Origin: Acidimicrobiia bacterium
GTDB lineage: Bacteria > Actinomycetota > Acidimicrobiia > Spongiisociales > ZC4RG35
Direction of reading: 5' to 3'
Assembly (NCBI GenBank): GCA_009377735.1
Contig: WHTL01000140.1
Span: 1 to 9,691, forward strand
Length of the DNA: 9,691 nucleotides
Shown here: positions 6,089 through 9,691 of the stretch, piece after piece
How the letters are laid out: the number at the start of each line of letters is the position of its first letter
Position numbering within the stretch: the stretch's first letter is position 1
Position numbers and translations under genes: made by a program
The notes under the pieces: model-generated
What the model was told of the DNA's origin: nothing
Databases searched by the model: none
What the model saw: only the letters and a program-made list of their open reading frames with translations

Positions 6089-7171
6089 ATGAGAAGGTCC
6101 CTTTCGATCCTGGTCGTGGTTGCCATGATCATCCTGCCAGCCACAGCCACTTCGGCCGCTTCCGATGTTCAGGAGGGTCCGCCGATCAACTTCTGGGCGG
6201 CACTCACAGGCGCAGATGAGGTCCCCCCGCTGGAGACTGCAGGTGCTGGCGTATTTGGCGCCAGTGTCAACGATGCCGAGACCGAGTTGAGCCTGATGGT
6301 GGCAACCTTCAACCTCGAGGATGTCTTCGCCGGCCACATCCACTGTGCTCCGGTGGGTGTGAACGGGCCCGTCGGGGTGACTCTCTATGGGCATGATCCG
6401 GTGACCCAAGACGGAAGATTGGTCCAACTGACCGTCACGGCGCCCGACGAAGGAAACGAGTGTGGATGGATGGACCTTGGCGACGTCCTGGCAGCCATGA
6501 GGTCCGGCGATGCCTACGTCAACTTCCACACCAACGCGAGTCCCGGTGGTGAGATCAGAGGTCAGGTGGAAGGGTTCGCCCGCCCCGATCCCGGTTCAGG
6601 CACCTTCACCGACGACGACGGCAATGTGCATGAAGGGAACATCGAGGCCATTGCCGCTCCTGGTATTACCCAGGGGTGTAACCCTCCCGACAACGACGAG
6701 TACTGCCCCGATGACGACATCACCCGTGGCCAGATGGCGGCGTTCCTTCGACGAACCTTCAATCTGGGAGCGGTAGCCGATGATTTCTTCGGCGACGATG
6801 ACAACAGCATCTTCCACGATGACATCAATGCCATCGCTTCGGTTGGAATCACCCAGGGCTGCAATCCTCCCGACAACGATGAGTTCTGTCCGGACGAGAC
6901 GGTGACACGAGGCGAGATGGCCTCATTCCTGGTGCGCGCCCTCGCCCTGACCGAGGGAGCGGGCGATGACCTCTTCACGGACGACAACGACAGTGTCCAT
7001 GAGGCTGACATCGATGCCCTTGGCACGTCAGGCATCACCTTGGGGTGCAACCCGCCGACGAACGACGAGTACTGCCCCGATGACCCGGTGAGCCGTGCCG
7101 AGATGGGATCGTTCTTCGCCCGACTCCTCGAGTTCAGGGCTCTAACATCGGGAACCGGAGGACCGTACTGA
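6089..7171 (+). CDS. Secreted CHRD-domain protein with three SLH-like cysteine repeats
   Basis: This is a 360-residue exported protein. Residues 1-24 form a signal peptide (MRR, hydrophobic core, ATSAA before S25). A CHRD domain spans about 33-162, with the typical TGADEVPP, GHIHCAPVGVNGPV and YVNFHTNASPGGEIRGQV segments; its two cysteines (HIHC and NEC) may pair. Then come three repeats of 61-62 residues starting near 173, 234 and 296. Each has an F.DDD..VHE..I..IA..GIT.GCNPP..DEYCP....TR.xMA.FL.R pattern, an SLH-like module with two cysteines. Such modules usually anchor or assemble proteins at the cell surface; CHRD function is poorly known. GGAGAGG at 6079-6085 favours ATG 6089; ATG 6077 is the alternative. 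The 140-base gap upstream holds no gene. The protein ends in a short unstructured tail. Confidence 0.9.
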   Translation: MRRSLSILVVVAMIILPATATSAASDVQEGPPINFWAALTGADEVPPLETAGAGVFGASVNDAETELSLMVATFNLEDVFAGHIHCAPVGVNGPVGVTLYGHDPVTQDGRLVQLTVTAPDEGNECGWMDLGDVLAAMRSGDAYVNFHTNASPGGEIRGQVEGFARPDPGSGTFTDDDGNVHEGNIEAIAAPGITQGCNPPDNDEYCPDDDITRGQMAAFLRRTFNLGAVADDFFGDDDNSIFHDDINAIASVGITQGCNPPDNDEFCPDETVTRGEMASFLVRALALTEGAGDDLFTDDNDSVHEADIDALGTSGITLGCNPPTNDEYCPDDPVSRAEMGSFFARLLEFRALTSGTGGPY

Positions 7172-7179
7172 GCCATCCC

Positions 7180-7246
7180 TTCTGCGCGGATTTTCACGCT
7201 CTAACGCGTTGAAGATCCGCGCAGAACGGTGGGTGGCGAGTCCGCC
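7180..7246 (+). repeat. Solitary palindromic repeat of the glyS-dnaG family, with inverted core
   Basis: A 12-bp perfect stem, TTCTGCGCGGAT (7180-7191) with ATCCGCGCAGAA (7215-7226), encloses a further partial stem TTCACGC/GCG(T)TGAA. The 47-base core is the same length as those at 118-381. It is followed by the same flank motif, CGGTGG...TGGCG..TCCGCC, ending in GGCG-AGTC-CGCC. It begins 8 bases after the stop of the CHRD gene, as copy 1 of the array begins just after the glyS stop. It may end transcription or protect the 3' end of mRNA. There is no T tract behind it. Confidence 0.85.
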
Positions 7247-7263
7247 CGTTAGACGCCTAACCC

Positions 7264-7283
7264 GGCGATATGGGAGAATCGCC
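7264..7283 (+). repeat. Small hairpin upstream of the AcnX genes
   Basis: GGCGAT at 7264-7269 and ATCGCC at 7278-7283 form a perfect 6-bp stem around 8 bases. It lies 29 bases before the AcnX start codon and 17 bases after the palindromic repeat. It might be a leader structure or operator; there is no further support. Confidence 0.3.
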
Positions 7284-7312
7284 CCATCGATGACGCGCCC
7301 CGATCCAATGCT

Positions 7313-8578
7313 GTGACACCCCAACTCGCGGCAAAGGATCGTGCCATGTTGGCCGGGGACGAGGGTCCGGCAGCTTCGGTCGCCATGGAGATCGTCCTCC
7401 ACTCCGCCCGGATGACCGGAGCCACTGCCCTTCTCGACATCAGCAACGCCCACATCGACGGTTGTCTCTATCACGGTATGGCCAGCATCGAGTTCGCAGA
7501 GCTGCTCTCTGCTGGCGGTGGGACCGTGAGGGTGCCCACCACACTCAACGTCTCGTCGCTCGATCTCCTCCACCCCGACCTCTATCGAGGAGATGACCAG
7601 ACCAGGTCGGAGGCGCGCCGGCTCATGGATGTATATGTCGATCTCGGATGTGAGCCAACATGGACGTGTGCGCCCTACCAACTGCCTTCACGCCCAGGGT
7701 TCGGCGAGCACATCGCCTGGGCCGAATCCAACGCGGTGGTATTCGCCAACTCGGTTCTCGGCGCCCGCACCGGGCGGTATGGCGACTTCTTCGACATCGC
7801 CGCCGCCATAACCGGTAGGGTTCCCGCGGCCGGTCTCCATCTCGACGAGAACCGGGCGGGCACCACCGTGGTCGACGTCGGACGATTACCACCAACCTTG
7901 TTGGAGACTGATGCCTTCTACCCGGTTCTCGGCCACCTTCTCGGAAAGAACGTGAGTGGCATTCCTGCATTGGTGGGCATACCGCCGTCCGTTACCGAGG
8001 ACCGTCTCAAGGCTGTTGGAGCGGCGGCGGCGTCCTCCGGTGACTTGGCCATGTTCCACGTCGTTGCTGTGACCCCCGAAGCGCCCACCCTTGAATCGGC
8101 TCTCGGTGGACGAGGCTCCCGGAAAGAGCTGCTAGTCACCGCAGAAATGGTGACGACGGCGCGTAAAGAGCTCTCCACAACTGGAGATGATTCTCTTGGC
8201 GCTGTCAGTCTGGGGACACCGCACTACTCGGCCACCGAGCTGCGGCGATTGGTGGACATCTTGGATGGACGCCGCATCTCCGATCGTATCGATTGCTTCG
8301 TCTCGACCTCACGCGACACGCTCGGCGAGATCGAGGCCGACCGTCTCGACATTCACCTCTCCGACGCGGGTATCGAATTGGTGGTCGACACCTGCACCTA
8401 CGTGACACCCATCCTCCGGGACGTTGATGGGGCGGTGATGACGGACTCGGCAAAGTGGGCCTACTACGCCCCCGGGAATCTGGGTGTGGATGTGGTATTC
8501 GGGTCGGTCGAGGACTGTGTGGAGTCTGCTGTGGCGGGCGAGATACGGCGGGACGAGGGAATTTGGAGATATGGCTGA
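7313..8578 (+). CDS. Aconitase X (AcnX) large catalytic subunit
   Basis: This is a 421-residue DUF521/AcnX large subunit. Motifs in order are DRAMLAGDEGPA (9-20), ISNAHIDG (43-50), VPTTLN (74-79), TCAPYQ with C119, GEHIAWAESNAVVFANSVLGART (131-153), GLHLDENR (174-181), VDTC with C361, DSAKWAYYAP (378-387) and C402 near the end. C119, C361 and C402 are candidate iron-sulfur ligands. The AcnX family includes cis-3-hydroxy-L-proline dehydratase in bacteria and mevalonate 5-phosphate dehydratase in archaea. Neighbouring genes do not decide the substrate: no proline racemase, pyrroline reductase or mevalonate gene is visible. The GTG start gives the exact family N-terminus although no ribosome site is seen. 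It overlaps the small subunit gene by 8 bases, so both are made together. Confidence 0.93.
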   Translation: MTPQLAAKDRAMLAGDEGPAASVAMEIVLHSARMTGATALLDISNAHIDGCLYHGMASIEFAELLSAGGGTVRVPTTLNVSSLDLLHPDLYRGDDQTRSEARRLMDVYVDLGCEPTWTCAPYQLPSRPGFGEHIAWAESNAVVFANSVLGARTGRYGDFFDIAAAITGRVPAAGLHLDENRAGTTVVDVGRLPPTLLETDAFYPVLGHLLGKNVSGIPALVGIPPSVTEDRLKAVGAAAASSGDLAMFHVVAVTPEAPTLESALGGRGSRKELLVTAEMVTTARKELSTTGDDSLGAVSLGTPHYSATELRRLVDILDGRRISDRIDCFVSTSRDTLGEIEADRLDIHLSDAGIELVVDTCTYVTPILRDVDGAVMTDSAKWAYYAPGNLGVDVVFGSVEDCVESAVAGEIRRDEGIWRYG

Positions 8579-8990
8579 GATAGAAGGAACCCCGCTGTTC
8601 ACGGGCTCTGCCCGGGGCCGACTACTCGTTCTCGACGAACCGATCTCGTTCTGGGGCGGCGTTGATCATTCCAACGGGACCATCACCGACTTTCGCCACC
8701 CACAACATGGCGAGACGGTCACCGACCGAATCCTGGCGATGCCGTCGGGACGCGGGTCATCGTCGAGTTCCTCGGTGTTCGCCGAACTGATCAGGAAAGG
8801 TGTTGCGCCCAACGGGGTGATTCTGGGCGAATCCGACGAGATCCTGGTCCTCGGTGCGATCGTGGGAGAACTCCTCTATAAGAGGATCTGTCCCTTTCTG
8901 CTCGTCACTCCCACCGACTACGCCGGATTGGCCACGGGTGCCATGATCAGCATCGACAACGATCGGCTCCTCGTCGAGCGATCAGGTTGA
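8571..8990 (+). CDS. Aconitase X (AcnX) small swivel subunit
   Basis: This is a 139-residue DUF126/AcnX small subunit, which supplies the swivel domain that closes over the active site of the large subunit. Visible motifs are FTGSARGRLLVLDEPISFWGG (10-30), HPQHGE (43-48), the GRGSSSSSS stretch (60-68) holding the family's conserved active-site serine, AELIRKGVAP, and a C-terminal ICPFLLV. The ATG at 8571 overlaps the end of the large subunit gene; GAGGGA at 8555-8560 or GGAG at 8565-8568 can serve as ribosome site. The frame stays open upstream to 8484, but the extra residues are nonsense relative to the family. In other genomes the two subunits may be fused; here they are separate. Confidence 0.92.
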   Translation: MAEIEGTPLFTGSARGRLLVLDEPISFWGGVDHSNGTITDFRHPQHGETVTDRILAMPSGRGSSSSSSVFAELIRKGVAPNGVILGESDEILVLGAIVGELLYKRICPFLLVTPTDYAGLATGAMISIDNDRLLVERSG

Positions 8991-8991
8991 G

Positions 8992-9022
8992 CCCTCACTC
9001 GCCATGATCTGACGCGTGAGGG
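8992..9022. terminator. Hairpin between convergent AcnX and CBS genes
   Basis: CCCTCAC at 8992-8998 pairs with GTGAGGG at 9016-9022, and after one mismatch CG (9000-9001) pairs with CG (9013-9014). A short T run (9032-9035) lies about 10 bases further on. The position between two converging genes suits a bidirectional terminator, although the T run is too far away for a textbook one. Confidence 0.45.
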
Positions 9023-9039
9023 GAACTCAGATTTTACAA

Positions 9040-9456
9040 TTATGAGTTGGGTGGAGCCTGTGAGATATCGGCGAGTACCGACTGTTTGTCGTACTCGCTG
9101 GCCAGATCGCCAATCGAAACGATTCCGACGGCCCTTCCATTCTCCACGACGGGAACTCTTCGTATAGCGTTTTCCCTCATCGTCCTAATCGCGTCGCCCG
9201 CTTGAGCGGAGATGTCGACGCTGATCGGGTCGGTAGTACACGCCGGGCTGATGGAACTATCGGGTAGGGCGCCATCCGCCAGGCAATGAACTACGAGGTC
9301 ACGGTCGGTGGCGATGCCTACGAGCGAACCGTCCTCACCGGTCACCAGCACATCGCCGATTTCGTTGTCTCTCATCAGCGTGGCCGCTTCTCGAATTGTT
9401 CCCTGTGCGCCGACCTGAACCAGGTCAGTTGTCATGACATCTTGGATACTCGGCAT
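9040..9456 (-). CDS. Tandem CBS-domain protein
   Basis: This is a 138-residue stand-alone Bateman module. CBS1 (about residues 5-60) begins with IQDVMTTDLVQVG and contains ATLMRDNEIGDVLV and GIATDRDL. CBS2 (about 72-128) contains TTDPISVD, AIRTMRENAIRRVPVVENGRAVGIVSIGDLA. The paired domains normally bind adenine nucleotides such as AMP, ATP or S-adenosylmethionine in the cleft and act as energy or redox sensors. Similar small proteins are common in actinobacteria, for example the hypoxic-response protein type. There is no fused effector domain, so its partner is unknown. ATG 9456 is chosen because AAAGGAG (9462-9468) lies 5 bases upstream and the domain starts right after it; the frame is open further to 9531, but those residues are not family-like. 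Confidence 0.93.
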   Translation of the reverse strand: MPSIQDVMTTDLVQVGAQGTIREAATLMRDNEIGDVLVTGEDGSLVGIATDRDLVVHCLADGALPDSSISPACTTDPISVDISAQAGDAIRTMRENAIRRVPVVENGRAVGIVSIGDLASEYDKQSVLADISQAPPNS

Positions 9457-9527
9457 ATGCGCTCCTTTGTCTGTTCGTTGGTCCGCTCGGGGAAGAACGT
9501 GATGAAGGGTTCCCCATTTGCATCGTC

Positions 9528-9691
9528 TCAAACCTTTTCATGATCGTTTGACGGATCGGCTCCTGATATCGGCAAGCCTTTGCCTGGCTGCTTCGGCGGG
9601 TCGGCAACGTGGCCGAGGTTTCGGGCGAGTGCCGGGCGAGCCCCATCAGAGGTCAGTTCCTCCAGCTGTTGTGAAGAGGCCACCGGGTCAC
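9528..9691 (-). CDS. Possible 3' end of an unidentified minus-strand gene
   Basis: On the minus strand a frame enters from the right edge of the window and stays open for 53 codons to a TGA at 9528-9530. The translated tail starts DPVASSQQLEELTSDGARPA, contains PKQPGKGLPISGADPS and ends NDHEKV. It looks like a hydrophilic C-terminal tail and I recognise no family. It would lie 71 bases upstream of the CBS gene in the same direction. The opposite strand is also open here in one frame, so this stretch could equally be intergenic. Confidence 0.3.
   Translation of the reverse strand, partial: DPVASSQQLEELTSDGARPALARNLGHVADPPKQPGKGLPISGADPSNDHEKV

Noticed and set aside
5561..6529. 322-codon minus-strand frame opposite pirin and the CHRD gene
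   Set aside because: It is a shadow of two well-supported plus-strand genes and the gap between them; the translation shows no recognisable domain.
9490..9521. GGGGAA/TTCCCC pair upstream of the CBS gene, similar to the arms near pirin
   Set aside because: Six-base arms of low complexity with a 15-base gap are expected by chance at this composition.
9425..9646. 73-codon minus-strand frame overlapping the CBS gene start
   Set aside because: It overlaps the CBS ribosome site and start in another frame and its composition is not protein-like.

Overview
The window looks like chromosomal DNA from an actinobacterium, most likely an uncultured Acidimicrobiia-type lineage. The evidence is moderately high GC, a glyS-dnaG-rpoD order, GTG starts, a tRNA without an encoded CCA, and a secreted CHRD protein carrying the cysteine-containing SLH-like repeats (GCNPP...CP...R.xMA.F) that I associate with that group. 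The taxonomic call is inference from content, not a database result.

Left part (1-3357), information-processing cluster. The last codons of a glycyl-tRNA synthetase are followed by a roughly 290-bp array of four palindromic repeats. Then come dnaG (primase) and rpoD (primary sigma factor), which overlap by ATGA and so are probably translationally coupled. A perfect 9-bp hairpin sits on the rpoD stop codon. A small YtxH-like membrane protein and a tRNA-Asn(GTT) follow.

Middle part (3736-5948). An SDR-family protein lacks the usual catalytic Tyr and Lys. It converges on a SugE/Gdx-type guanidinium exporter gene on the minus strand that is broken by an apparent one-base loss in a C run. The leader of this sugE gene carries a strong resemblance to a guanidine-III (ykkC-III) riboswitch directly against the Shine-Dalgarno sequence. 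A pirin gene is divergent from sugE.

Right part (5949-9691). A secreted CHRD protein with three SLH-like repeats is followed by a single copy of the same palindromic repeat family found behind glyS, but with the hairpin interior inverted relative to its flank. Next are the overlapping large and small subunits of an aconitase-X (AcnX) dehydratase, a hairpin likely to terminate convergent transcripts, a minus-strand two-CBS-domain protein, and possibly the 3' end of another minus-strand gene at the right edge.

The most interesting signals are the riboswitch/frameshifted-exporter pair and the palindromic repeat family. I see no phage, transposase, CRISPR or defence genes; most of the window is core housekeeping plus ordinary accessory metabolism.
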